A stretch of 64,000 nucleotides of DNA from JACVRM01 sp963755085 (GCA_963755085.1 CAVWIN010000013.1:84261-148260), one strand, 5' to 3'. Counted from the first letter of the stretch, positions 25,838-35,587 are shown. The notes: generated from the sequence alone by a model not told the origin. Translations and numbers: made by a program.

Positions 25838-27104
25838 ATGACCACCTACGACGACGTGGCGACCCTCGTCGCCGGGGAGGCAGCTGCCGCCAGGCAGGCG
25901 CTCCCCGGCGTCGGGGACGCCGCGGTCGAGGTGGCCCTGGGGCATGCGGCCCGCCTCGTGCGCGAGCGCCGCGCCGACCTGCTCGCCGCCAACGCCGAGG
26001 ACGTCGCTGCCGGGGAAGGCCGCCTGGACGCCGGCTCGCTCGACCGCCTGCGGCTCGACGACGCGAGGGTCGAGAACATCGCGGTGTCGCTGGCGGAGAC
26101 GGCGTCGCTCCCGCCGCTCGACCGCGACGTGCGCTCGTGGCGGCTCGACAACGGCCTCCAGATCACCGAGCGGCGCGTGCCGGTCGGGACGATCGGGGCG
26201 AACTTCGAGGCGCGCCCCAACGTCGCCGCCGACGTCGCCTCGCAGGTGTTGAAGAGCGGCAACACGGTCGTCCTGCGGACGGGCGGCGCCGCGCTGCGCA
26301 CGGTGACGGCGCTGGTCGACCACGCGCTCCGGCCCGCGCTCGAGGAGGCGGGCATCCCGCCGACTGCGGTCGGCCTCGTGCGGACGCCCGAGCGTGCGGG
26401 CGCCGAGACCCTCGTCTCGCTGCCGCACCTGATCCCGCTCGTGATCCTCCGCGGGAGCGGCCCGTCGACGGCGGCGCTCGCGCGGCGCGCGGCGGAGCAC
26501 GGCGTGCGGACGCTCGCGCACGCGGAGGGCGGTGGCGTGCTCTACGTCCACTCGGCTGCCGACCCGGAGAAGGCGGTGGCGCTCGCGCGGGCGAGCCTCG
26601 ACCGGCTCGGCGTCTGCAACCGGCTCAACCTCGCGCTCGCCGACTCACGCGAACAGGCGGCAGCGCTGCTTCCGGTGTTCGCCGAGCACGGGCTCGAGGT
26701 GCGCGCCACCGAGCGCGCGGCGCGGGCTCGACGGCGTGGCGCCGCTCGACACGCGCATCGGGCACGAGTGGGCCAGCGACCCCGACCGCGTCAGCACCGT
26801 GACGCTCGACGTCGTGGACGGCCTCGAGGACGCGCTGCGGATCGCGAACGACGAGACCTCCGGGCTCGCCGCGACGATCGTGACGGAGGACGAGGCGGCT
26901 GCGCGCGCGTTCCTCGACGGCTATCGCGGTACGGCCGCGTTCTGGAACGCGCCGACGCGGTTCACCGACGGGTTCGCGCTGCTCGGCACGCCGGAGACCG
27001 GCATCAACGTCGACTCGACGCCCGGGCCGCGCGGCCCGGTCACGTACCGCGATCTCTGGCTGCGCCAGTACCGCGTGGTCGGCGACGGCACACAGCACCG
27101 GTGA
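25838..27104 (+). pseudogene. proA: Glutamate-5-semialdehyde dehydrogenase, frame broken once
   Basis: ProA reduces gamma-glutamyl phosphate in proline synthesis. The first 290 codons carry PVGTIGANFEARPNVAAD, KSGNTVVLRTGG and the catalytic Cys in GVCNRLNLALAD. Near 26720-26730 one extra base moves the frame; the rest (GLDGVAPLDTRIGHEWASD through RGPVTYRDLWLRQYRVVG) is in the next frame and ends with TGA at 27104. The total length is one base over a multiple of three. With the base removed, the enzyme is complete, so this is probably a sequence error. Gene order proA-proB is the reverse of the common one, with a GTGA overlap. Confidence 0.82.
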
Positions 27105-28138
27105 CCGTCGTCGTCAAGCTCGGGTCGACGCTCGTCGTCGACGGGCGCGGCCGCGTGCGGCGCTCGCTGCTGCGAGCGCGGGCGGAGGAGATCGCGGAGC
27201 TGATTCGGGGCGGCGAGCAGGTCTGCGTCGTCTCGTCTGGAGCGATCGCGTTGGGCCTCGCCGAGCTCGGGCTCCAGCGGCGCCCGAAGGCGACGCCGCA
27301 GCTGCAGGCGGCCTCGGCGGTCGGGCAGGCCCGACTGCAGGCGGCGTGGGCGGCGGCGTTTGCGCGCGACGGCCTCGGCACTGCGCAGGTGCTGCTGTCG
27401 GCGGGCGACGTAGCCGACCGGGCGAGCTACGTGAACCTGCGCAACGCGTTCGACGCGCTGCTCCGCCTCGGACGCGTGCCGATCGTGAACGAGAACGACG
27501 CGACCGCGACGGACGAGATCACGTTCGGTGACAACGACGCGCTCGCGGCCCACACAGCGCTCCTCGTGCGGGCGCGGCTACTCGTGCTGCTCACCGAGGT
27601 CGAGGGCGTCTTTAGCGAGCATCCGGCGGCCGAGGGCGCCACGCTACTGGCCGAGGGCGATGCAGTGGCCGATGCCGCGATCGGCCCGGCGACGGGCCTT
27701 GGCCGCGGCGGGATGGCGAGCAAGATCGCGGCCGCGCAGCTCGCGGCCGGGTCGGGCGTTCCGACGGTGGTCGCGTCGGGCCGCGGCGCCGACGTGCTCG
27801 GCCCGATCGCGGCGGGCGAGCATCGCGGGACACGGTTCAACGCCGATGAGAGCGGCGATAGCGCCTGGCGGCTCTGGCTCCGGCACGCCAAGCCGGCCAC
27901 CGGGCGGATCGTCGTCGATGCCGGGGCGCGCAAGGCGCTGGTCGAGGACGGGCGCAGCCTGCTGGCCGTCGGCGTCACGGCCTGCGAGGGGACGTTCGTG
28001 CCGGGCGACGCGGTCGAGCTCGCCGGGCCGGACGGCGAGGTGTTCGCCAAGGGCATCGCGAGCGCAGGCGCCTCCGAGCTGGCCGGACAGCCGCGCGGGC
28101 TCGAAGCGGTGCACCGCGACCGGCTCGTGGTCTACTGA
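27101..28138 (+). CDS. proB: Glutamate 5-kinase with PUA domain
   Basis: A 345-residue kinase for the first step of proline synthesis: VVVKLGSTLVVDG, VSSGAIALGLAELG, PIVNENDATATDEITFGDND, GRGGMASKIAAAQLAAGSGVPTVVASG and GTRF; residues about 265-345 are the PUA domain. GTG at 27101 overlaps the proA stop. Because of the proA frameshift, one long open frame appears to fuse proA and proB; I reject that fusion. Confidence 0.93.
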   Translation: MTVVVKLGSTLVVDGRGRVRRSLLRARAEEIAELIRGGEQVCVVSSGAIALGLAELGLQRRPKATPQLQAASAVGQARLQAAWAAAFARDGLGTAQVLLSAGDVADRASYVNLRNAFDALLRLGRVPIVNENDATATDEITFGDNDALAAHTALLVRARLLVLLTEVEGVFSEHPAAEGATLLAEGDAVADAAIGPATGLGRGGMASKIAAAQLAAGSGVPTVVASGRGADVLGPIAAGEHRGTRFNADESGDSAWRLWLRHAKPATGRIVVDAGARKALVEDGRSLLAVGVTACEGTFVPGDAVELAGPDGEVFAKGIASAGASELAGQPRGLEAVHRDRLVVY

Positions 28139-28150
28139 CCCGCCCGTCGT

Positions 28151-28169
28151 AACAGGGACTGTCCCTGTT
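28151..28169. terminator. Palindrome between convergent proB and ilvD
   Basis: AACAGGGAC-T-GTCCCTGTT is a perfect 19-bp palindrome, 12 bases after the proB stop, and it covers two bases of the ilvD stop codon. It can form the same hairpin in both transcripts and is a likely bidirectional terminator, though only a short T/A run follows. Confidence 0.5.
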
Positions 28170-29863
28170 AAGAGGGCACGCGGGTGATCGCCCCGTCCGA
28201 GGCGGACGAGACGAGCGCCGCGTACTTCGCCAGAACGCCCGACTCGTAGCGCGGCTTCGGGGCCGTCCACTCGGCGAGCCGCCGCTCCAGCTCGCCGTCC
28301 GGCAGCTCGGCGCGGAGCTCACGATTGTCGACGTCGACGGCCACAGTATCGCCGTCGCGGAGCGCCGCCAGCGGGCCTCCGTGGGCGGCCTCCGGCGCGA
28401 CGTGGCCGACCATCAGGCCGTGCGTGGCGCCCGAGAAGCGTCCGTCCGTCACCAGCGCCACCGAGTCGCCCAGGCCCTCGCCGACCAGCGCGGCCGTGAC
28501 GTGCAGCATCTCGCGCATGCCCGGGCCGCCGGCCGGGCCCTCGTAGCGGATGACGACCACGTCGCCCGGTTGGACCGAGCGCGCGGACACGGCTGCGAAG
28601 CAGTCCTCCTCCGAGTCGAAGACCCGCGCAGGGCCGCGGTGGAGCGTCCGCTCGTGGCCGACCAGCTTCACGACCGCGCCCCCCGGGGCGAGGTTGCCGC
28701 GCAGGATCGCCAGGCCCCCCGTCCGCTTCAGCGGGCGCTCGGCCGGTACCACGACCTCCTGCCCGGCCGTCTCCACGGCCGCCTCGCCGATCTCCGCGAG
28801 CGTCCGGCCGTCGACGTTCCGCGCGTCGCCGTGTGCCAGGCCGGCCCGCACGAGCTCGCGCGCGACCAGCGGCACGCCCCCGGCCGCGTGGAGATCGACG
28901 GCCACGAAGCGGCCGCCCGGCTTCAGGTCGGCCAGGACCGGGGTCGACGAGGCGATCCGGTCGAAGTCGTCCAGCTCCAGCGGCAGGCCCAGCTCACGAG
29001 CGATCGCGATCAGATGCAGGACCCCGTTCGTCGAGCCGCCGGTCGCGGCGATCGCCGCGACCGCGTTCTCCAGCGCCTCGCGCGTGATGATCGACGACGG
29101 CCGCACGTCCTCGCGGACAAGGCGAACGGCCATCGTCCCCGCTCGCTCCGCCGCGCCGGCCTTCGCCGGATCGAGCGCCGGCACGTCGCCGAGCCCGCCC
29201 GGCGAGATGCCGAGGAACTCCAGCGCCAGCGCCATCGTGTTCGCCGTGAACTGCCCGCCGCAGGCGCCGGCTCCCGGGCACGCGACGCCTTCGAGCTCGT
29301 GCACGTCCTCGGCCGACATCGACCCGGCGGCGTGCGCGCCGACCGCCTCGAAAACGTCCTGGATGGTCACGTCACGGCCGCGGAAGCGGCCCGGCGCGAT
29401 CGAGCCGTTGTACAGCACGAGCCCCGGGAGATCGAGCCGCGCCAGCGCCAGCACGCCCGCGGGAATGGTCTTGTCGCAGCCGACCAGGATGACCAGCCCG
29501 TCGAGCAGGTGGCCGCGGGCGACGAGCTCGATCGAGTCGGCGATCACCTCGCGCGACACCAGCGACGCGCGCATGCCCTCGCTGCCCATCGAGACGCCGT
29601 CCGAGATCGCGATCGTGTTGAACTCGACCGGCGTCCCGCCGGCGGCCCGGACGCCGCGCTTCACATCCACCGCCAGCTTCCGCTGGTTCAGGTTGCACGG
29701 CATCGTCTCGATCCACGACGTCGCGACGCCGATCAGCGGGCGCGCGAGGTCCTCGTCGGTGAAGCCGGTGCCCTTCAGCATCGCGCGCGCGGGCGCGCGG
29801 GCGACGCCGTCCGTCAGCGCAGCGCTATGGCGCTTCGCCGGATCGGATGGACGCGAGTAGGGG

Positions 29864-29871
<8 letters not shown>
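28168..29871 (-). CDS. ilvD: Dihydroxy-acid dehydratase
   Basis: A 567-residue iron-sulfur enzyme of isoleucine/valine synthesis. Cluster cysteines are seen in TMPCNLNQRKLA, LVGCDKTIPAG and CPGAGACGGQFTANTMA, and GRFSGATHGLMVGHVAPEA is the C-terminal signature. The N-terminal RAPARAMLKGTGFTDEDL requires a start upstream of the first ATG; TTG at 29871, overlapping the ilvC stop by eight bases, is the only fitting start seen. It is the last gene of the leuA-ilv operon. Confidence 0.9.
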
Positions 29872-30874
<1,003 letters not shown>

Positions 30875-30887
30875 GCGGTGACTCCTT

Positions 30888-31400
30888 TCAGTGCAGGACG
30901 AGCTGCGTGCGGGGACTGGAAGTGGTCGAGGCGCGGGCGAGCGCGACACGCCCGGTGCGCACGACCTCCTTGATTCCGTGTGGGCGGACGAGCTCCTCGA
31001 AGGCGTCGACCTCCTCGGGCGTGGCGCAGATCTCGAAGACGAGCGCGTCGCTGCCGACGTCGACGACGCGAACGGGGAAGACGTCACGCAGGGCGGTCAG
31101 CTCCGCGCGGCGCTCGGGCGGCGACGCGACCTTGAAGAGCGCGAGCTCGCGCTCGAGCCGCTCGCCGGGCGGGAGCTCGGTGATGCGCAGGACGTTCACG
31201 AGCTTGTGCATCTGCTTCTGGATCTGGGAGAGCGAATGCTCGTCGGCGTCGACCGTGAGCGTGATGCGCGAGATGTCATGCCGCTCCGTCGGGCCGACGG
31301 CGAGGCTGTCGATGTTGAAGCCGCGGCGCGCGAACATCGTCGTGATGCGCGTCAGCGCACCCGGCTTGTTCTCGACGAGGACGGACAGGCAGTGCTTCAC
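30888..31400 (-). CDS. ilvN: Acetolactate synthase, regulatory small subunit
   Basis: A 170-residue subunit with an N-terminal ACT domain (LSVLVENKPGALTRITTMFARRGFNIDSLAVGPTE) and the C-terminal small-subunit domain (ERELALFKV, VVDVGSDALVFEICATPEEVDAF). It activates IlvB and confers valine feedback. GTG at 31400 overlaps the ilvB stop (GTGA). Confidence 0.93.
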   Translation of the reverse strand: MKHCLSVLVENKPGALTRITTMFARRGFNIDSLAVGPTERHDISRITLTVDADEHSLSQIQKQMHKLVNVLRITELPPGERLERELALFKVASPPERRAELTALRDVFPVRVVDVGSDALVFEICATPEEVDAFEELVRPHGIKEVVRTGRVALARASTTSSPRTQLVLH

Positions 31401-33115
31401 GCCGTGACCGCCTCCTCGTCGTCGGCGGGGTACTCGACGAGCTCGAGCGCCGACGCGCCGGCGGGGATCATCGGGAAGCAGTGCTCGGCAGGGTCGACGC
31501 GGCAGTCCACGACGGCCGTGCGCCCGCAGCCGATCGCCTCCTCGAGCGCGGGGCCGAGCGCGCCCTCGTCCTCGACGACGAAGCCTTTCGCGCCGTAGGC
31601 GTCGGCGAGCGCCGCGTAGTCGGGGACGTGGTGCGTCAGGTTGACCTGTGAGAAGCGCTCGTCGAAAAACATGTCCTGCCACTGGCGGACCATCCCGAGG
31701 TGGCCGTTGTTGACGATGACGATCACGATCGGGAGCTGCTCGAGCACTGCCGTCGCCAGCTCCTGGCACGTCATCTGGAAGCAGCCGTCACCGTCGACGC
31801 ACACGACCGTGGCCTCCGGGCGCGCGGCCTTGGCGCCGATGGCGGCAGGGATGCCGTAGCCCATCGTCCCGAGCCCGCCCGACGTGATGAAGGAGCGCGG
31901 GCGATCGCATTCGAGGTACTGCATCGCCCACATCTGGTGCTGGCCGACGCCGGTCGTCCAGACGACGTCGGAGCCGGCGGTGAGCGCCTGGAGCGCCTCG
32001 AGCACGGCCTGCGGCTTCAGCATGCCGCCGCCGTTGCCGTAGCGCAGCGGGAACTGCTCGCGCCAGCCGGCGATCTCGGTGAGCCACGCCTCGGTCGCGC
32101 CGTCGCGGCGCAGTTGCGACAGCTCGGCCGCGAGCCCGGCGAGCACGTCCTTGAGCGGCCCGACCACGGGCACGTCGGCGTGGCGGAGCTTGTCGATCTC
32201 GGCGGCGTCGATGTCGAGGTGCACGACGGTCGCACCGGGCGCGAACGCCGAGAGCTTGCCGGTGACGCGGTCGTCGAAGCGGGCGCCGACGGCGACGACC
32301 ACGTCGGCCTTGTTGAGCGCGTAGTTCGACCACTTGGGGCCGTGCATGCCGGGCCACCCGAAATGGAGCGCGTGGCTCTCGGGGAAGCCGCCCTTCGCCA
32401 TCAGCGTGGTGACGACTGGGAGCCGGCCGACCTCGGCGAGCTCGCGCAGCTCCTCGCAGGCGTCGGCGTTCAGCACGCCGCCGCCGACGTAGAGGATCGG
32501 GCGCCGCGCCTCCGCGATAACGGTGGCGGCGTCGCGGATCTGGCGCGGGTGGCCGCGCCGCGGCGGGCGCCAGCCGGGCAGGTCGACCGAGCTCGGGTAC
32601 TCGAACTCGAGCTCGGCCTCCTGGATGTCGCGCGGGATGTCGACGAGCACCGGGCCGCAGCGGCCCGTGCGTGCGACGTGGAACGCGGCCTTGATCACGT
32701 GCGGGATCTCCTGCACGTCCGAGACGAGCCACGAGTGCTTGACCACCGGGATTGTGATGCCGGTGATGTCGCACTCCTGGAACGCGTCGGTGCCGATCAG
32801 GTGCGAGCGCACCTGGCCGGTGATGCAGACGAGCGGCGTCGAGTCCATCCACGCGTCGGCGATCGGGGTGACGAGGTTGGTGGCGCCCGGCCCCGAGGTG
32901 GCGATCGCGACGCCGACGCGGCCGGACGCGCGCGCATAGCCCTCGGCCATGTGCCCCGCGCCCTGCTCGTGCCGGGCGAGCACGTGGCGGATCGTCGTGC
33001 CGCGCGCGAACGCATCGTAGGTCGGGAGAATGGCGCCACCGGGCAGGCCGAAGACGACCTCGACCCCCTCGGCCTCGAGCGAGCGCAGGATCGCGTCGGC
33101 GCCGTTCATCCTCAC
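31397..33115 (-). CDS. ilvB: Acetolactate synthase, catalytic large subunit
   Basis: A 572-residue thiamine-diphosphate enzyme, first common step for valine, leucine and isoleucine. The catalytic Glu is in RHEQGAGHMAEGYARASG; the middle domain binds FAD; the ThDP motif runs from VDGDGCFQMTCQELATA to VNNGHLGMVRQWQDMFF. The start is GTG at 33115, overlapping the LeuB-like stop (GTGA); ATG at 33109 is also possible. Confidence 0.94.
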   Translation of the reverse strand: MRMNGADAILRSLEAEGVEVVFGLPGGAILPTYDAFARGTTIRHVLARHEQGAGHMAEGYARASGRVGVAIATSGPGATNLVTPIADAWMDSTPLVCITGQVRSHLIGTDAFQECDITGITIPVVKHSWLVSDVQEIPHVIKAAFHVARTGRCGPVLVDIPRDIQEAELEFEYPSSVDLPGWRPPRRGHPRQIRDAATVIAEARRPILYVGGGVLNADACEELRELAEVGRLPVVTTLMAKGGFPESHALHFGWPGMHGPKWSNYALNKADVVVAVGARFDDRVTGKLSAFAPGATVVHLDIDAAEIDKLRHADVPVVGPLKDVLAGLAAELSQLRRDGATEAWLTEIAGWREQFPLRYGNGGGMLKPQAVLEALQALTAGSDVVWTTGVGQHQMWAMQYLECDRPRSFITSGGLGTMGYGIPAAIGAKAARPEATVVCVDGDGCFQMTCQELATAVLEQLPIVIVIVNNGHLGMVRQWQDMFFDERFSQVNLTHHVPDYAALADAYGAKGFVVEDEGALGPALEEAIGCGRTAVVDCRVDPAEHCFPMIPAGASALELVEYPADDEEAVTA

Positions 33116-34005
33116 GCGACGGCACCTCCGAACTCGAAGCGCAGGCCGTGCGGAAGCTCCGCGAGCACGCGGTCACCGACGTCGGCCGTCGATTGCTCGG
33201 ACGGCGTCCGCGCAACGGCGCCGGCGAGCGTCTCCGCTGCGGCACGCTCGCCGAGCCCCTCGCCGAGCATCAGCGCCGCGGCCAGCAGCATCGACCGCGG
33301 GTCGGCGACGCCCTGGCCGGCAATGTCGATGGCGGCGCCGTGCGTCGGTCCGAACACGCCGGGCGCGTGCGGGCCGACCCGGCCCCACGCCGCGATGCGG
33401 GCCGTCGACGTGCAGCCGGCGACCTCGGCGGCCGTGGCGACGTCCTCGAGCCGGCAGACCACGACGTCGAGGGTCCCCGGCGACTCCACGAGCCGGCGTA
33501 CGGCGTCGCCGAGCCCCATGCGCTCGAACTGGATCCCGTCCGCCTCGAGCGCGGCCGCGGCCGCGAGGCGGCGGACGTCGTCGTCGGCGCGGACCAGCGT
33601 GACCCGGGCGCGGCTGTGGTGCGCGATCTCGAAGGCCCGCTCGACCGTCCACGCCGCGCCCCCGTCGTCGAGCGGCGCGATCAGCGTGATCTGGGACTTC
33701 GCATCCACGCGCACGCGGACGATCACGGCGCGCAGGTCGAGCTCGGGCTGCAGTGCCTCGACCGCACCCTCGTCGTCGGCGGGCACGAGCACCGCCGAGG
33801 CGCTCGCCACCGCGCGGCGCGACGACGGCGGGAACGGGTTCCCGTAGCGGACGAAGGCGCCGGACCCGAACGGAACGTGCTCGTCGTCCAAGACGAAGCC
33901 GTGCATCTGGGCGGCTGCCGCGGCGAGCCGCGACGCCTGGGCTGTCACCTCCGCGCCGATCCCGTGACCGGCGAGGAAGGCGACGGAGTAGCGCTTGCGG
34001 CTCAT
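33112..34005 (-). CDS. Degenerate isopropylmalate-dehydrogenase-like protein
   Basis: A 297-residue relative of LeuB, 31 residues shorter than the intact copy at 23429-24415. It keeps the fold landmarks (FLAGHGIGAEVTAQASRLAA, LDLRAVIVRVR, VFGPTHGAAIDIAGQGVADP). It has lost the first substrate Arg (LQP for LRG), the R-E-L...Y-F-G segment, the catalytic Lys of VDKANV (here VRADDD) and the metal aspartates (VCRLEDVATAAE for TENTFGDILSDVAA). Catalysis as LeuB is therefore unlikely. It overlaps leuA upstream (ATGA) and ilvB downstream (GTGA), so it is co-made with them. A regulatory or scaffolding partner, or a new reaction, are possibilities. Confidence 0.75.
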   Translation of the reverse strand: MSRKRYSVAFLAGHGIGAEVTAQASRLAAAAAQMHGFVLDDEHVPFGSGAFVRYGNPFPPSSRRAVASASAVLVPADDEGAVEALQPELDLRAVIVRVRVDAKSQITLIAPLDDGGAAWTVERAFEIAHHSRARVTLVRADDDVRRLAAAAALEADGIQFERMGLGDAVRRLVESPGTLDVVVCRLEDVATAAEVAGCTSTARIAAWGRVGPHAPGVFGPTHGAAIDIAGQGVADPRSMLLAAALMLGEGLGERAAAETLAGAVARTPSEQSTADVGDRVLAELPHGLRFEFGGAVA

Positions 34006-35147
34006 GCGGTCACCCCCACGAAGACGTCGTTGAGCGTTACGCGATCGCCGCGGTCGGCGAGCGCCTTGAAGCGGGCGAATGCCGTGGCGAGCGCATCCCG
34101 GTCCAGCTCCAGCCCGGCCTCGGAACACGCCCGCGCGAACGCGTGGCGGCCCGAGTGCTTCCCGAGCGGCAGCGTCATCGCGACGCCCAGCTCGCCGGGA
34201 TCCATGATCTGGTACGTCGAGACGTCCTTCAGGACGCCGTCCTGATGGATCCCGGCCTCGTGCGCGAAAGCATTTGCGCCCACGATTGCTTTATTCGGCG
34301 GAACTGCGTATCCCGTTAAGCGTTCGACAAGCTGCGAGGTGCGCGCGATCTCGGCCGGGCGCACCCCCGTGATCGCCCCGAGCAGCGGCTCACGGACGCG
34401 CATCGCCATCGCGATCTCCTCCAGCGAGGCGTTTCCGGCACGCTCGCCGATGCCGTTCACGGTGCACTCGACCTGCCCGACGCCGGCGTCGACGGCGGCC
34501 AGCGAGTTGGCCACCGCGAGGCCGAGATCGTCGTGGCAGTGGGCCGAAAGCGTCACGTTCCGTAGAGATGGGCAACGGCGCACGACCTCACGGAGGAACG
34601 CCGCGTACTCGGTCGGAAGCGCGTAGCCGGTCGTGTCCGGGAGGTTGATCACGTCGGCCCCGGCGTCGACGGCTGCGGCGCAGACGCGGGCGACGAAGGC
34701 GGGCTCCGAACGGGTCGCGTCCTCGCAGGAGAACTCGACCTCGTCGACCCGGCCGCGGGCGTAGGCGACAGAGGCGGCGGCCTCGGCCTCGACCGCGTCC
34801 GGGGTCATCCGGAGCTTCTTCTCCATGTGGATGGGGCTGGTGGCGAGGAAGACGTGGAGCCGCGAGCGCGGCGCCTCCTCGAGCGCCTCCACGGCGGCGT
34901 CGATGTCCTCGCGGCGCGTGCGGGCGAGCGACGCGACGGTCACGGAGCGGACGGCACGGCCGACGGCGCGCACGCCCTCGGCGTCGCCGGGCGACGCGGC
35001 CGCGAACCCGGCCTCGATGACGTCGACGCCCAGCCGCTCCAGCTGGACGGCGACCTCGGCCTTCTCCTGCGGCCGCAGGGCGATGCCCGGCGATTGCTCG
35101 CCGTCGCGAAGCGTGGTGTCGAAGACTGCGATCCTGCGCGAACTCAC
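34002..35147 (-). CDS. leuA: 2-isopropylmalate synthase, short form without regulatory domain
   Basis: A 381-residue enzyme: FDTTLRDGEQSPGIAL, LSAHCHDDLGLAVANSL, NGIGERAGNASLEE and GANAFAHEAGIHQDGVLK are the synthase signatures, with the metal-binding His and Asp residues. It ends just after the subdomain (VTLNDVFVGVTA), so the C-terminal leucine-binding domain of about 120 residues found in usual forms of about 510 is absent. Leucine feedback at the enzyme would be missing. GTG at 35147 has a GAGGAGGAG site. The leader upstream carries a branched-chain-rich peptide, which may supply control instead. Homocitrate synthase is a less likely alternative. Confidence 0.88.
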   Translation of the reverse strand: MSSRRIAVFDTTLRDGEQSPGIALRPQEKAEVAVQLERLGVDVIEAGFAAASPGDAEGVRAVGRAVRSVTVASLARTRREDIDAAVEALEEAPRSRLHVFLATSPIHMEKKLRMTPDAVEAEAAASVAYARGRVDEVEFSCEDATRSEPAFVARVCAAAVDAGADVINLPDTTGYALPTEYAAFLREVVRRCPSLRNVTLSAHCHDDLGLAVANSLAAVDAGVGQVECTVNGIGERAGNASLEEIAMAMRVREPLLGAITGVRPAEIARTSQLVERLTGYAVPPNKAIVGANAFAHEAGIHQDGVLKDVSTYQIMDPGELGVAMTLPLGKHSGRHAFARACSEAGLELDRDALATAFARFKALADRGDRVTLNDVFVGVTA

Positions 35148-35232
35148 GGCACTCCTCCTCTGCGGCCTCGGCACGAGGACGCACTTGTGGTGGGGACGGT
35201 CTGCGTGTGCGCCCGAAGCGCGTGTTCGCGTG

Positions 35233-35250
35233 CTCCCCCTAGAGGGGGAG
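35233..35250 (-). promoter_or_regulatory. Hairpin over the end of the leuA leader peptide
   Basis: On the transcript CTCCCCC-TCTA-GGGGGAG forms a 7-bp stem whose 5' arm contains the last Leu-Pro-Leu codons and whose loop holds the stop codon. A ribosome reaching the end would melt it; one stalled earlier would not. Further short stems (CCTCG-TGC-CGAGG, minus strand of 35166-35178) lie near the leuA ribosome site. The rest of the 440-base spacer 35148-35587 is leader and promoter sequence for leuA and gltB. Confidence 0.55.
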
Positions 35251-35331
35251 AATCGAGATGAGCACGAGCGAAAGGAGCGAGTCATTGGTGACTCGCACCG
35301 GCACTGCGTCGCGGCTCAGCTCGTCTCGCAT
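35239..35331 (-). CDS. Branched-chain-rich leader peptide of the leuA-ilv operon
   Basis: A 30-codon ORF ending 91 bases before leuA. Its C-terminal part is DSLLSLVLISILPL: six Leu, two Ile and one Val in the last 12 residues, a strong mark of a translational attenuation leader for branched-chain amino acids. The stop sits in a hairpin loop. A TTGACA box (35365-35370, minus strand) with CACGAT 18 bases later lies just upstream, so the transcript would start near this ATG. It is not in frame with leuA. Confidence 0.7.
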   Translation of the reverse strand: MRDELSRDAVPVRVTNDSLLSLVLISILPL

Positions 35332-35356
35332 CGTGGGCCCATCGTGACGGATAGGG

Positions 35357-35389
35357 CTTTACTCTGTCAAGTCGCTTTACCGAGAACAG
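35357..35389. promoter_or_regulatory. Shared amino-acid element, tandem site 4 (leuA/gltB)
   Basis: CTTTACTCTGTCAAG (35357-35371) and CTTTACCGAGAACAG (35375-35389) are two copies 18 bases apart, so on the same face of the helix if read every 9 bp, or about 1.7 turns. The first shares the exact CTTTACTCTGT with site 2. The TTGACA of the leuA promoter is on the minus strand of the first copy, so a bound protein would block it. Confidence 0.5.
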
Positions 35390-35416
35390 AAATTTGTGTC
35401 CAAGCGGTATCTGCGG

Positions 35417-35445
35417 TTGCGATCGTCCGCCGGGGCCACTACTCT
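35417..35445 (+). promoter_or_regulatory. Promoter of the gltB leader
   Basis: TTGCGA (35417-35422) and TACTCT (35440-35445) are spaced by exactly 17 bases, and the ATG of a 20-codon upstream ORF follows after six bases. The transcript should start at or next to that ATG. Confidence 0.6.
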
Positions 35446-35451
35446 GGACGC

Positions 35452-35514
35452 ATGCCCACGACGCGCGTCTCGTCGATTTCGGTCTTTACGGCCGCGCGCG
35501 TTCTTGCGCGCTAG
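35452..35514 (+). CDS. Leaderless upstream ORF of gltB
   Basis: A 20-codon ORF (MPTTRVSS...RVLAR) that begins six bases after a -10 box and ends CGC-TAG, 73 bases before gltB. Its stop codon lies in the 5' arm of a 10-bp stem. It is not strongly biased to one amino acid. An upstream ORF of 19 codons with an R-V...S-I...R-x3-R-stop pattern in the same promoter-stem setting precedes the second thrC, which argues that both are real. Confidence 0.6.
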   Translation: MPTTRVSSISVFTAARVLAR

Positions 35515-35545
35515 CCGGCGAGTCGCCTCGCCCACGCCGGCTAGC
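35510..35545 (+). promoter_or_regulatory. Stem-loop in the gltB leader
   Basis: GCTAGCCGGC pairs perfectly with GCCGGCTAGC over 10 bp; the inner part can also form GGCGAG-TCGC-CTCGCC. The upstream-ORF stop TAG is in the 5' arm, so translation of the ORF should affect folding. No U-run follows, so an effect on ribosome access to gltB or Rho-dependent termination is more likely than intrinsic termination. Confidence 0.6.
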
Positions 35546-35587
35546 TGAAACGCAAACGGGCGGCAGACCTCCACAGGAAAGGCGTGC

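Noticed and set aside
25838..28138. A single 766-codon frame that looks like a ProA-ProB fusion
   Set aside because: Between the two enzymes lie about 130 Arg-rich codons that are proA read out of frame. The next frame holds the real ProA C-terminus with a stop overlapping the proB GTG.
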